Source of the DNA: Fibrobacter succinogenes
Lineage (GTDB): Bacteria > Fibrobacterota > Fibrobacteria > Fibrobacterales > Fibrobacteraceae
NCBI GenBank assembly: GCA_902756345.1
Contig: CACVQR010000001.1
Span: 62,001 to 126,000, forward strand
Direction of reading: 5' to 3'
DNA: 64,000 bases
A model generated the notes under the pieces. It was not told the DNA's origin. It saw only the letters and a program-made list of their open reading frames with translations, and did no database searches. The first letter of the stretch is position 1, and every line of letters begins with the position of its first letter. This document shows positions 34,351 to 43,463 of this stretch, one piece after another. The position numbers and the translations under genes were made by a program.

Positions 34351-35619
34351 TTATTTTTTCGCAAATTTGAGCCTTTTTTGTATTCCAGACGGGAATGTCA
34401 CAACAACGGCATACGTCCCGGAAGGCAGCCAAGACAGGTCCAGGGTGCCGCGGAAGTCGCCACGCCAGGCAACCGAGCCGTTCATGGAGACGATTGCGCA
34501 ATGGTATTCGCCGCCATTCCCGAAGGCCACCAGCTTGTTACCGACCAAGCCGACATGAGCCAGCAGTTTCCAGTTCGAAGGCAGACGAGTCTGCATGGAA
34601 TCGTTATCCAAAGTATCGGTAACCGAGGTATCCGTTACGGAGGTATCTACCTTCGCCGTATCCAAAGGTTTGACAATCTGCGATTTTGCTTCACGAGCCG
34701 TATTGAAGAAACTGATCATTTTGTTCAAGTTTTCGTCGACATACATTTCGTTGCCACCATGGGTTCCTCCCGACACCGAAACAAGTTCCGTCACGACATT
34801 ATGCTTTTTCAGAGAATCATAAAGTTCCTGGCTTTGTTCCTTGTTTACAATTTGGTCCGAAGTTCCATGGAACAAAATGACCGGGGGGTCATCTTCGCTG
34901 GCATAGTACGGCGAACTGGCTACCATCCACTTATCCTTGTTGCCTTCGCGCTCGGCACCGATGAAGGCGCCTTCGTAAGTTCCGCTGCCCATGAAATTAT
35001 TGATAGGATTCATGGTGTAAATATCGGTCGGAGGAGACCACAGCGACGCCGCATCGATACAGCTACTGAACTTGGTGAACTCCCCCAGGGAGCCCACCAA
35101 GTCCACCGTTACGGAACCGGACTTGCCTTCTTTCAAGCCACAGGTTGTAGCGACCAAACTGGAGAGATGTCCGCCCGACGAAAATCCGGACATGGCGATA
35201 AACGACGTATCGATTTTGTATTTCGCTGCATTACCGCGAATAAAGCGCACTACGGCCTTAAGATCATGCAACTGCGCTGGGTAAATGGCATCGCTTGCAG
35301 AACGGTGATTCGGAGTCACAAGCGCGTATCCGGCCTTCAATAGTGCCGAGCCGATTGTATTCAAGTCCGCAGAGCCCTTCATATTATTCATGCTCCAGGC
35401 GCTCCCGTAGGTGTGGATTACCACCGGATAAGCATCCTTCGTTTCTTTGGGCAGGTAGATATCCATGTTGTGGAATCTCATGCCGTCGCCCGCATAGTTC
35501 ACGTCAGCGAACTTCTCGGAATACTCCATCTTGTCGTTACCCGACTGTTGTCCCCCAAAGCCCTGCGCAAACGCTGCAACTGCGACAGCGAGGCATGAAG
35601 CCGCTATAATTTTGTTCAT
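34351..35619 (-). CDS. Secreted alpha/beta-hydrolase esterase with sorting tail
   Basis: 422 residues from the ATG at 35619 (MNKIIAASCLAVAVAAFAQG), a signal peptide cleaved at AFA. The catalytic nucleophile motif is SGFSSGGHL (GxSxG, about residue 160), with an oxyanion-like HTYGSAWSMN near 85 and a late HGTSDQIV region carrying the aspartate and a THGGNEM histidine. This matches carbohydrate-esterase-like lipases such as acetyl xylan or feruloyl esterases; the exact acyl group cannot be read. After about residue 330 a Thr/Ser-Asp linker (DTSVTDTSVTD) and a C-terminal beta domain ending LPSGTYAVVVTFPSGIQKR resemble a T9SS sorting domain. Its place beside the cellulases suggests hemicellulose side-chain removal. 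Confidence 0.8.
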   Translation of the reverse strand: MNKIIAASCLAVAVAAFAQGFGGQQSGNDKMEYSEKFADVNYAGDGMRFHNMDIYLPKETKDAYPVVIHTYGSAWSMNNMKGSADLNTIGSALLKAGYALVTPNHRSASDAIYPAQLHDLKAVVRFIRGNAAKYKIDTSFIAMSGFSSGGHLSSLVATTCGLKEGKSGSVTVDLVGSLGEFTKFSSCIDAASLWSPPTDIYTMNPINNFMGSGTYEGAFIGAEREGNKDKWMVASSPYYASEDDPPVILFHGTSDQIVNKEQSQELYDSLKKHNVVTELVSVSGGTHGGNEMYVDENLNKMISFFNTAREAKSQIVKPLDTAKVDTSVTDTSVTDTLDNDSMQTRLPSNWKLLAHVGLVGNKLVAFGNGGEYHCAIVSMNGSVAWRGDFRGTLDLSWLPSGTYAVVVTFPSGIQKRLKFAKK

Positions 35620-35668
35620 ACTCAATCCTTTTCCAAACAGGCAAAACGCCCATAAAATAATATAAACC

Positions 35669-35696
35669 AAAAAAGTCGCCCCATTCCGGAGCGACT
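35669..35696 (-). terminator. Intrinsic terminator after dxr
   Basis: AGTCGC ... GCGACT stem followed on the minus strand by TTTTTT. Confidence 0.85.
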
Positions 35697-35723
35697 CAAA
35701 ATTCTGTTGTACAAGATTACAAC

Positions 35724-36872
35724 TTACTTAATCAGGTCAAGCGTCAGGCGACGGGCTTCGGCGTCGGCTTCGAGCACCTGGTCGAGCGTCAGGTGACCGG
35801 TCACGTTCGGGGCACCGGCCATAATCGTTTCCACATGGCGCGGAATGTCGGTAAACTTGAGGTTACCCTTGAGGAAAGCATCCACCAGCACTTCGTTCGC
35901 GGCATTCATCATGGCAGGCACGATACCGCCGCGGCGGCCCGCTTCAAATGCCAAGGCAAGGCAGCGGAACTTGTTGAAGTCCGGTTCAAAGAAGGTCAGC
36001 TTCGCAAGCGTCGGCAGATCAATGCGCTTGGTATCGAGCGGCAGACGGTCGGGCCACGTGAGCGCCACCTGAATCGGGATGCGCATGTCAGGAGCGCCGA
36101 GCTGAGCCATGAGGGAACCGTCGCGGAACTGCACCAGCGAATGCACCATGGACTGCGGGTGAACCACCACCTTGATCTGGTCGTATGGAATGTGGAACAA
36201 GAAGTGAGCTTCCAAAACTTCGAGACCCTTGTTCATCATGGAAGCAGAGTCGATGGTAATCTTCTTGCCCATGCTCCACACCGGGTGATTCAAGGCATCG
36301 GCCACGGTGATGTTTTCAAACTTTTCAACGGGCCATTCGCGGAACGGGCCACCGGATGCCGTAATTTCGAGGAATTCCACTTCGTGTTCGCGCTTGCCAC
36401 CTTCGAGGCACTGGAAAATGGCGCTGTGTTCGGAGTCAATCGGCGTGATGAAGGACTTCGGATTTTCGGCAAGCTTGTCCCAAATGACGGGGCCTGCCAT
36501 GACCATTGTTTCTTTGTTTGCAAGAGCCACATGCTTGCCGTGTTCAATAGCAGTAATCGTCGGGAGGCAACCTACGGCACCCATCAACGAGTTGATGATG
36601 ATATCGGCCTTCGGGTCAGCGGCGAGTTCGCACAGGCCTTCCATACCGGCGAGCACCTTCATACCGATTTCTTTTTCAAGTTCCTTCGCAGCATTCGGAT
36701 CGAACATGCACACGCGTTCGACCTTGTACTTGCGCACGATTTCGGCAACTTTGGCCACACTGCTGTTGGCGGCAACGGCGTAAAGATTGAAGATATCGGA
36801 ATGCTGATGAATGACATCGACGCTAGAAGTACCGATAGAACCGGTCGCACCGAGAAGAACTACGTTTTTCAT
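35724..36872 (-). CDS. dxr: 1-deoxy-D-xylulose-5-phosphate reductoisomerase
   Basis: 382 residues, the normal length. The NADPH site LLGATGSIGTSS is at the N terminus, VALANKETMVMAG follows, then the metal- and substrate-binding PIDSEHSAIFQCLEGG, ITASGGPFR and the HPVWSMGKKITIDSASMMNK segment, with GAPDMRIPIQVALTWP near the end. It converts DXP to MEP in the non-mevalonate isoprenoid pathway and is cytosolic. In many bacteria dxr is followed closely by rseP; here four fibre-degradation genes separate them on the same strand. A hypothetical gene starts 56 bp away, divergently. Confidence 0.96.
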   Translation of the reverse strand: MKNVVLLGATGSIGTSSVDVIHQHSDIFNLYAVAANSSVAKVAEIVRKYKVERVCMFDPNAAKELEKEIGMKVLAGMEGLCELAADPKADIIINSLMGAVGCLPTITAIEHGKHVALANKETMVMAGPVIWDKLAENPKSFITPIDSEHSAIFQCLEGGKREHEVEFLEITASGGPFREWPVEKFENITVADALNHPVWSMGKKITIDSASMMNKGLEVLEAHFLFHIPYDQIKVVVHPQSMVHSLVQFRDGSLMAQLGAPDMRIPIQVALTWPDRLPLDTKRIDLPTLAKLTFFEPDFNKFRCLALAFEAGRRGGIVPAMMNAANEVLVDAFLKGNLKFTDIPRHVETIMAGAPNVTGHLTLDQVLEADAEARRLTLDLIK

Positions 36873-36927
36873 TTTGAAGCCTCTTTTTTATACAGCTAAA
36901 AAGATAAAAAATATCTATAATTTAAAC

Positions 36928-37398
36928 ATGCTCGCAAACGAAGTTAACGCCCTGATTAAAAAGCTCTCCCCGTTCATGGAAGAGGATTCGGAAATTTTCC
37001 GCGAGCTTATGACATTTTTTGGGCAAGGTTCCAAGATTGACGTTCACCACGGCGACCTCTCTAAATTCCTGGGGCACAAGCGCCTTTACCGCGTGATTCG
37101 TCTGAAAGGCGAAAGCTACAAAGACTGCGTTTACCAGCTGGTGGACAACTATCCAGAATCAATGGAAGCGCTCGGAATGCTGCGCTATTACAAGGCACCC
37201 ACAGGCCCCGTGCGCTGGGAAGAGGTAGAAGCCGCCGAAATTGCCATCGGCAAGGAACTCACCATGGCCACCTACGGTTGGATGCCGGATGCATGGACTT
37301 TGTTCGAAAAGGAGCCGCAGGGTGATGAAGGCGGCGAGCACACTAACGCGGGCGAGCACGAACTCGTCGCGATTCTTGCGTTTGATTTAGGAGAATAG
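36928..37398 (+). CDS. Conserved-looking protein of unknown function
   Basis: 156 residues from the ATG at 36928 (MLANEVNALIKKLSPFMEED), chosen because an upstream frame runs into the dxr promoter without sense. No signal or membrane segment. Helical N terminus, then RLYRVIRLKGESYKDCVYQL and YKAPTGPVRWEEVEAAEIAI, which do not match a family I know. It is divergent from dxr, so the 56-bp gap must hold two promoters. The C terminus is acidic and ends at 37398, just before a set of palindromes. Confidence 0.6.
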   Translation: MLANEVNALIKKLSPFMEEDSEIFRELMTFFGQGSKIDVHHGDLSKFLGHKRLYRVIRLKGESYKDCVYQLVDNYPESMEALGMLRYYKAPTGPVRWEEVEAAEIAIGKELTMATYGWMPDAWTLFEKEPQGDEGGEHTNAGEHELVAILAFDLGE

Positions 37399-37423
37399 AT
37401 CCTGCTCCTTCGAACCTATATGA

Positions 37424-37498
37424 GACTAGACTCTTCAGAGTCTTAGTCGAATTATCCTCTATGGGGATAACTCAACTAAGTCAACAAGTTGACTAGTT
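37424..37498. repeat. Three consecutive perfect or near-perfect palindromes
   Basis: P1 37424-37448 (GACTAGACTCT-TC-AGAGTCTTAGTC), P2 37452-37470 (TTATCC...GGGATAA), P3 37474-37498 (AACTAAGTCAAC-AA-GTTGACTAGTT). They sit between convergent genes and could form consecutive hairpins in either transcript. Confidence 0.75.
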
Positions 37499-37506
37499 TC
37501 GTATAT

Positions 37507-37545
37507 CGACTTCGGCGCTACGCGCCTCCGCTCAGGATGACACGT
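37507..37545. repeat. REP-like element
   Basis: TCGACTTCGGCGCTACGCGC-CTCCGCTCAGGATGACA, of the class scattered between genes in Fibrobacter and other genomes, immediately after the three palindromes and before the PBP4-like gene end. Confidence 0.6.
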
Positions 37546-37549
37546 TGAA

Positions 37550-39685
37550 TTATTGTTTCAGGAATTCGAACAGCGTAATTCCCGGAAGCTTGCCCTTGCG
37601 GCTCGCCAGGTAGTCTTTCAGCGAAAGTTCAACCACGTGCTTTTTCCACGCAGCATGGCGCAGCTTCGGAAGTTCACCGTTGCGGAAAATCACGAAGCCC
37701 GTATGCGTCGCATCCAAGTCATTTGCACTTGCGACAAAGGCAACCCCCGTCACCATCAGAGGGCCGGCATAAGGTTTTGAAGCCATTTCTACCGCACGAT
37801 TGTAAGGCAAGTAGCGCAAGTCCATCGGAGCATCCGGAGTTTCGTACTTGATCTTTTTCGCCTTGAAGAAATTCTGCTTGGGCATCGTGCGTTTTACGAC
37901 CGTATCGCCCGGCACCTGCATCACGCGAGCAAACTTGCTATCGCTCACCCAGTCGGCCAGCAGGTAATGTTTGCGGTTCACGTAACCGATTTTACCGCCC
38001 TTGTAGCGGATCTTTTGGAGCATATTGAAGATTTCGTTTTCGTTCGGCGACAAGGCCATCGCAAGAACATGTTCCAAATACGTCACGCAGTCGACCGAAT
38101 CCATGTACACCAGCGGTTTGTTTTCGATAGAATCCAGATAGCTTTCGCCCATGGGGCCAAGTTTGTATGGGGTTCCCTTCATGAGGCGGGAGAAATATTC
38201 GAGCCTTGCGGTAAGTCCTGCCACATTTTGAGCACCGAGCCACATCTGTTTCATTTTCATGAACGAAGCGTAACTGTCATTTGCACGATAAACGAGACGG
38301 GTCCACAAAGTATCGAGCGCATCTTTGAGTTGCGCGTCAGGATTCTTGCCCGTTTCGTTCAAGTACATGGCCACCGCAAGGGTATCGCCATCGAGCGTAT
38401 AAATGTAGCCTACCAGGCCGTGGACTTCGCCGATAAAGCCAGTCTTGAATCGAGTGAGCCAGGGGTACGGCAAATCAAGCATGCGCTTGCCGCCGGTACC
38501 GATTCCGGGGCCCGCAAAACTGTTGATGTAGTAGCTACCCTTGGGGTGGCGCGCCATCTTGGCAAGCAACTTGGTCTCGGTAGAAGGCTTTACCTTGTTC
38601 TTGGGCGAAAGTCCGCAACCGTCCCAGACTTCGAAGTCGGTAGAATCAATTCCCATTTCGGCAAGGAATTTCATTTCCATCGCGCGGCCGCTTTCAACAC
38701 TTCCGACACCTGTTTTTTGGGCGCCCAAATTGCGGAAGATCGTTTCGGCATGCAAGTTCTGGCTGCGCTGATTGATTTCATCGAGAATGCTCAAGAAAGG
38801 TGCCGCCGAATATGTATAAGAGGCAATCTGGATTCCCTCCTGCACATTGGGCTGCTCCTTGAAGGCAATTCCGCGTTCCTTGAGAGCGTGAATGAAGGCG
38901 GCCTTAAAGTACGCAATCGGGTTACGCACCGGGAGCACCAGCTGACTGGAATCCACGCCGATACCGATGGCGCCACCTATCGTGATTTCGGGCTTTGCAG
39001 AATCGAGCGCCCAAGTCCACTTGCGCTTTTTACCCGGAACCGTCACCATTTCATTTTTCAAAACGACATAGCCAACGTCAGGCACCACTTCGGCACGGGC
39101 CAGCTCGCCCACCTTTGTGCCCGGCTTAAAGCGAATCATAGTGCAGTTGTCGTTAAATCCGAGCGGAGCAATTTCGGCACCGTACCACGCATCATAAAAA
39201 TTCTTGCGCCAGTGTTCAGCGCGCCACGGCCCCTTGTAATAGCTGGAATCCAAATTAATCTTGCCCGAAACGGAATCTATGCCCAAGGCATGAATGGAAT
39301 CGGCCATTGCATACAGCATGTGGAACGGGTCTGCGTAATAGCGGCCCGAAAAATTCGGATCGCCCGCACCGCGGACATTGATAGAGCCGACAAAAGTCTT
39401 TTTGCGCACGCTACCGTTCAGAGAAACTTCGGTCTTGGGCGCGTAATCGAGCGGCAAGTAGTGAACCGCCGCCGCAGTCGTCAAAGTCTTGAGCGTACTT
39501 GCAGGCGTGAACTTTTCATCTCCGCGAATGTTACCGATTTCGTTACCGGTTTTTACCGAGCGAACCGAAAGTCCGTAGCGGGCACCAGGCACCACCGAAT
39601 CCACGTACACCTGGAATGAATCCAATTGAAAATTGGCAAGAGCGACAGTTGTAAAGAATCCAATTAAGGCAAAAATATTTCGCAT
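37550..39685 (-). CDS. PBP4-type D-alanyl-D-alanine carboxypeptidase fused to DUF1460 (NlpC/P60-like)
   Basis: 711 residues from the ATG at 39685, 4 bp after the stop of the solute-binding gene; signal peptide to about residue 18. First domain (about 25-450): peptidase S13, with nucleophile motif STLK near 63, SQN (RSQNLHAETIF) and KTG (RFKTGFIGEV). It should trim or cleave D-Ala-D-Ala cross-links in the periplasm. Second domain (about 470-705): DUF1460, an NlpC/P60-like amidase fold with candidate catalytic cysteine in DSVDCVTYLEH and histidine in RKHYLLADW. Both activities act on cell-wall peptides. A fused pair is unusual; the two are normally separate proteins. A 3-gene run with the anchored solute-binding protein and aroA lies upstream. 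Confidence 0.85.
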   Translation of the reverse strand: MRNIFALIGFFTTVALANFQLDSFQVYVDSVVPGARYGLSVRSVKTGNEIGNIRGDEKFTPASTLKTLTTAAAVHYLPLDYAPKTEVSLNGSVRKKTFVGSINVRGAGDPNFSGRYYADPFHMLYAMADSIHALGIDSVSGKINLDSSYYKGPWRAEHWRKNFYDAWYGAEIAPLGFNDNCTMIRFKPGTKVGELARAEVVPDVGYVVLKNEMVTVPGKKRKWTWALDSAKPEITIGGAIGIGVDSSQLVLPVRNPIAYFKAAFIHALKERGIAFKEQPNVQEGIQIASYTYSAAPFLSILDEINQRSQNLHAETIFRNLGAQKTGVGSVESGRAMEMKFLAEMGIDSTDFEVWDGCGLSPKNKVKPSTETKLLAKMARHPKGSYYINSFAGPGIGTGGKRMLDLPYPWLTRFKTGFIGEVHGLVGYIYTLDGDTLAVAMYLNETGKNPDAQLKDALDTLWTRLVYRANDSYASFMKMKQMWLGAQNVAGLTARLEYFSRLMKGTPYKLGPMGESYLDSIENKPLVYMDSVDCVTYLEHVLAMALSPNENEIFNMLQKIRYKGGKIGYVNRKHYLLADWVSDSKFARVMQVPGDTVVKRTMPKQNFFKAKKIKYETPDAPMDLRYLPYNRAVEMASKPYAGPLMVTGVAFVASANDLDATHTGFVIFRNGELPKLRHAAWKKHVVELSLKDYLASRKGKLPGITLFEFLKQ

Positions 39686-39689
39686 AATT

Positions 39690-41261
39690 CTAGCGCTTGC
39701 GGAACCGACGAATAGAGAACACCAACAATAGCACGACCGCAACAGCACCCAAAGAAATCACCACAATAAGCCGCAAGCTAAATTCAGGCTGCACGCTGAC
39801 TGAACCGAAACCCTTTTCGTACTTGGTTTCTTCGACCGGGGTTTCCAAAGCCGCAAGAATACGGCGCTTTACAGCGGATTCCGTTTCGGGGTCTTTGTAC
39901 CCCAAAATGCCATTGATTTTCTGGTGAGCTTCAAACACGTGACTTGCAATTTCTTCGTTCACGGAAGAATCTTGCTTGAGCAATGTACTCGCAATGGCAG
40001 ACACCATGCTGTTCACCGTCATTTCGATTTCGCTCCATTCCGGAATGTTCTGGCTACTACGGCCATGATTTTCAAGGCCGTCAATCAAATGATTGTAGCG
40101 AGGATCCTGCATCCAGATTCGAATCAAGCTCTTGTCGGGCGGAATGAAGCCGCACTGTCTAGAATAGAAATCGATATTGTCTGCACGGAGCATGAACAGA
40201 AACAAGTCGCGGGCCTTTGCATGCTTAATCGGGTTGCTGTTCTTCGGGAGCGTCAAATGGCTTCCGCCCACAAACGAGAAATTGCCGTACGGGCCCTTGG
40301 GACCGGTCACCGTAATCAAGCCGTCTTTGGCGAGCGGGCTATCTCTCAAGCCGCCCATTTCCGTGTCGAATTCAATTTTGCGGATCAATTCGGACGTACC
40401 AAAAATCATCAACTGTTCGGAACGCACAAAGCGGTCTGCACTCTGGGCCGAATTTTCCTTGAGGTTGTACGGCGATACGTCATGGTCGCGCAACAATTTC
40501 AAATAAAAACAAAGTCCCACCAGCGTCAATGGGTCTGCTAGGGCACTGCGGTAACCGCTATCGACTTCTGCAACGAAGTCACCGCCGTAATTCCAGAGGA
40601 ACGGAGACATCTGCTGATAGCCCGTCCAGTCGTCCTTCACGCCAAATTCAAACGGCACCACCTCAACATCTTGCCGGTTAGTCACCTTGGCTTCCGAAAT
40701 GGCCCGGAGCACGCCAAAGAACTGCGGGTAAGTTTCGATTTCGGAATCATGCAGCCCCAGTTCCAACCAAATGCGTTCGTTCGCGAAGAATCCACGAATG
40801 TCGAGGAACCACGGAATCGAGTACACCAAAGTATCGCGACCGATATGGCCAGATTTCATGGCCTCCGGATAAAAGCGACTTGTATCGACAGCGTCTAACA
40901 ATTCTGTGACAGGGTTAATCATGCCCGCCTTGGCAAAATACGGCACCCAGCTCGAGCCCAGCTGCAACACATCCGGAAAATCGGTCCCCGGGCCAGCTTC
41001 GGTTACCAAGACCTTGTTGAGTTCGGCGAAGGCGACTCCCCAATCCACGAATCGGATCTTGACCGGAGTTCCGCTTTGGCGCGTGTACTTTTTCATGAGT
41101 TTCTGGAGAGCGGCACCAGCATTGATATCCTGGTCCATCACCCAAAGCACAAGCGTATCGGGAGGTGTCGGCATGGCCTTCAGTTCCGGCATAGCATGAG
41201 CAATCCCGCACAAGGCGAGTGTCATCACAAATAAAGCTATGCCGCAAATACGCTTCTTCAT
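39690..41261 (-). CDS. Extracellular solute-binding protein with a C-terminal membrane anchor
   Basis: 523 residues. Signal peptide to about 23 (GIAHA). The body matches type 1 ABC-transporter solute-binding proteins for sugars or similar: LVLWVMDQDINAGAALQKLM, FPDVLQLGSSWVPYFAKAGM, SIPWFLDIRGFFANE and GPYGNFSFVGGSHLTLPKNS. Unusually it ends with a hydrophobic helix (LRLIVVISLGAVAVVLLLVF) followed by RRFRKR, so it is anchored to the inner membrane facing the periplasm. No permease or ATPase genes are close. It lies 34 bp downstream of aroA and 4 bp upstream of the PBP4-like gene; a sensory role is possible but not shown. Confidence 0.75.
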   Translation of the reverse strand: MKKRICGIALFVMTLALCGIAHAMPELKAMPTPPDTLVLWVMDQDINAGAALQKLMKKYTRQSGTPVKIRFVDWGVAFAELNKVLVTEAGPGTDFPDVLQLGSSWVPYFAKAGMINPVTELLDAVDTSRFYPEAMKSGHIGRDTLVYSIPWFLDIRGFFANERIWLELGLHDSEIETYPQFFGVLRAISEAKVTNRQDVEVVPFEFGVKDDWTGYQQMSPFLWNYGGDFVAEVDSGYRSALADPLTLVGLCFYLKLLRDHDVSPYNLKENSAQSADRFVRSEQLMIFGTSELIRKIEFDTEMGGLRDSPLAKDGLITVTGPKGPYGNFSFVGGSHLTLPKNSNPIKHAKARDLFLFMLRADNIDFYSRQCGFIPPDKSLIRIWMQDPRYNHLIDGLENHGRSSQNIPEWSEIEMTVNSMVSAIASTLLKQDSSVNEEIASHVFEAHQKINGILGYKDPETESAVKRRILAALETPVEETKYEKGFGSVSVQPEFSLRLIVVISLGAVAVVLLLVFSIRRFRKR

Positions 41262-41295
41262 GGTTTTCTCTAAAATACTAATTCACCGTTGTCAG

Positions 41296-42633
41296 CTAGT
41301 GGGCAATTCTCAAAAAATCTTCAAAGTAACGCGGATACGTCTTGTTTATGCAAGCCGGGTCCATAATCTTGATCGGAACACCGCCCAAGGCGACCAAACT
41401 AAAGCACATGGCCATGCGGTGGTCGTTGTAGGTTTCGATTGTTGCAGGTTGCAAGTGTTCCGGAGGCGTAATCGTAATGGAATCGGTCGTTTCGCGGACT
41501 TCGGCGCCCACCTTGCGCAGTTCAGCCGCCATGGCCGCAATACGGTCCGTTTCCTTGACACGCCAGCTGGCAATGCCCGTAATGGTCATGGGGGCGTCGG
41601 CGAACAGGGCGAGCACCGCAACCGTCATGGCCGCATCGGGAATCTCGATTGCGTTGAATTCGCCCAGGCTCTTGAGCTTGCCACCCGTGCCAGAGCATTC
41701 TGTCCAGTCGGGACCCATGGTAATGTTTGCGCCCATTTTCTTGAGCACGTCGACAAAAGCGATATCGCCCTGACGGCAATCGCTACCCACACCGAGCACG
41801 CGCACCTTGCCGCCAGCAATGGCGGCGGCAGCCAGCGGATAGCTGGCCGAGCTTGCATCACCTTCGACCATGTAGTCGCCCGGGGTCTTGTACACGCCCT
41901 TGGGCACATAAAATTCCTTCAGATCGGCATGTTTGACTTCGATACCGAACTGTTTCATGACATCGAGCGTCAAGAGAATATACGGAGCCGAAATCAACTC
42001 GCCTTCCACATGAATGTGGAGCGGGGATTCTGCATAGGGGGCACAAATCAAAAGCGCCGTGAGGTACTGGCTAGAGATGTTCCCGCGGACAGAGACCGAG
42101 CCGCCCTTTAAACCGCGGGCGTTAATACATACCGGCGGGAAGCCTTCGGTTTCCATGTAGTCGATGTCGGCACCAAGCGAGCGAAGCGCTTCGACCAAGT
42201 CGCGAATCGGGCGTTCCTTCATGCGTTCTTCGCCGCTCAAGTGGAACACGCCGCGACCGAGAGCCAAGGCCGCACACAAAGAGCGCATGGCCGTGCCCGC
42301 ATTGCCCAGATAGAGACCTGCCACGTAGTTGTCGTTTTCCATCAGGACCGACGGAGCATCGATAGGAGCCCCGTTGCCTTCAATTACGGCTTCGGTAAAG
42401 TCGTCGGTCATCTCGGCCTTGACCCCGAGCGCCTTCAAGGCCTCGCCCATGTAGCGCGTATCGTCGCTTTTCAACAAGTTATGCAAACGGGTAGTACCTT
42501 CGGCCAGAGCAGACACCAAGAGCACTCGATTGGTAATGCTTTTGGAACCCGGCACGCGAAGTTCTCCGTTATAAGACGACAAAGCAGGAATCTGAATATG
42601 ACTAGGGCGAATAAAGGGTGTATCCATGCTCAT
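41296..42633 (-). CDS. aroA: 3-phosphoshikimate 1-carboxyvinyltransferase (EPSP synthase)
   Basis: 445 residues, the usual length. N-terminal PGSKSITNRVLL holds the phosphoenolpyruvate/shikimate-binding lysine and serine, LGNAGTAMRSL follows, with GNISSQYLTALLI, EGDASSASYPLAA and TDRIAAMAAELRKVGAEV, and the final YNDHRMAMCFSLVALGG. It transfers the enolpyruvyl group of PEP to shikimate-3-phosphate in aromatic amino-acid synthesis; cytosolic. A second ATG two codons downstream is an alternative start. Divergent from the thioesterase gene with 44 bp between. Confidence 0.96.
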   Translation of the reverse strand: MSMDTPFIRPSHIQIPALSSYNGELRVPGSKSITNRVLLVSALAEGTTRLHNLLKSDDTRYMGEALKALGVKAEMTDDFTEAVIEGNGAPIDAPSVLMENDNYVAGLYLGNAGTAMRSLCAALALGRGVFHLSGEERMKERPIRDLVEALRSLGADIDYMETEGFPPVCINARGLKGGSVSVRGNISSQYLTALLICAPYAESPLHIHVEGELISAPYILLTLDVMKQFGIEVKHADLKEFYVPKGVYKTPGDYMVEGDASSASYPLAAAAIAGGKVRVLGVGSDCRQGDIAFVDVLKKMGANITMGPDWTECSGTGGKLKSLGEFNAIEIPDAAMTVAVLALFADAPMTITGIASWRVKETDRIAAMAAELRKVGAEVRETTDSITITPPEHLQPATIETYNDHRMAMCFSLVALGGVPIKIMDPACINKTYPRYFEDFLRIAH

Positions 42634-42677
42634 AAATTTATAAATTAAATAAGCTATTAGACTTTATGGAGCATTAA

Positions 42678-43439
42678 ATGATGAGCGAAATCACAGAACT
42701 CAAATTCACCGTACGCTTTTCGGACTGCGACGAATATGGCAGACTCAAGCTTTCGCGCCTGTTCCAGTTTATGGAAGAGGCCGCCATCGCTGACGCCGAA
42801 CGCGGCGGATTTGGCCTGTGGCGTATGATCAAGGCCGGCTACACCTCGGCCATTACGCGCATGAAGGTCCGCATCAATCACACTCCGCTTATGGGCGAAG
42901 ACCTTCGCGTTTCCACCTGGATCAAGGAAATCTACAAAGACAAGGTAGTCCTCAAAGACTACGCCGTTGTCGATAGCCAAGGTCGCGCCTTGGCCGAAGG
43001 CACTTCTTCTTGGATTCTGGTGAACTTGAAGACCGGCTTTGCAGAACCGCCGTCAAACAGTCCGTACCCCTTCCCCATCCAGCTTGAAAAGAGCGCCATG
43101 CCCGAAATGCTCTCGGTTTTGCCCATGGGTGAAGACCCGCAATTAGTTTATACAGAACATGCCCGCAATAGCGACTTGGACTTAAACCACCATGTAAACC
43201 ATTGCCGCTACGTGGAATGGATTCTCGACTGCCTGAGCAAAGAAGAAATCAAGGAACGCGGCATCCGCTCGCTGCAGCTGAACTTTGTAAACCAGGTGCC
43301 GCTCGGTGCGAACGTAAACATTATCCGCTTCAAGGATACGAACCATCACGTCGTATTCTTCGGCATGAACGCCGACATGGAAAAGAGCCCCACCACCAAC
43401 CGCTGCCACTTTCAGGCCCGCGTAGGTTTCAGGGAATAA
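42678..43439 (+). CDS. Acyl-ACP thioesterase (FatA/FatB-like)
   Basis: 253 residues, two hotdog domains in the pattern of the bacterial acyl-ACP thioesterase family. Clear pieces are FTVRFSDCDEYGRLKLSRLFQ with the first hotdog, WIKEIYKDKVVLKDYAVVD, and the second hotdog with ARNSDLDLNHHVNHCRYVEW holding the catalytic asparagine/histidine. It releases fatty acids from acyl carrier protein. The start could be either of the first two methionines. The 44-bp gap to aroA is divergent; it is convergent with the gene at 43464. Confidence 0.9.
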   Translation: MMSEITELKFTVRFSDCDEYGRLKLSRLFQFMEEAAIADAERGGFGLWRMIKAGYTSAITRMKVRINHTPLMGEDLRVSTWIKEIYKDKVVLKDYAVVDSQGRALAEGTSSWILVNLKTGFAEPPSNSPYPFPIQLEKSAMPEMLSVLPMGEDPQLVYTEHARNSDLDLNHHVNHCRYVEWILDCLSKEEIKERGIRSLQLNFVNQVPLGANVNIIRFKDTNHHVVFFGMNADMEKSPTTNRCHFQARVGFRE

Positions 43440-43463
43440 TTCCAGGGAACAACAAGCCCTAAT

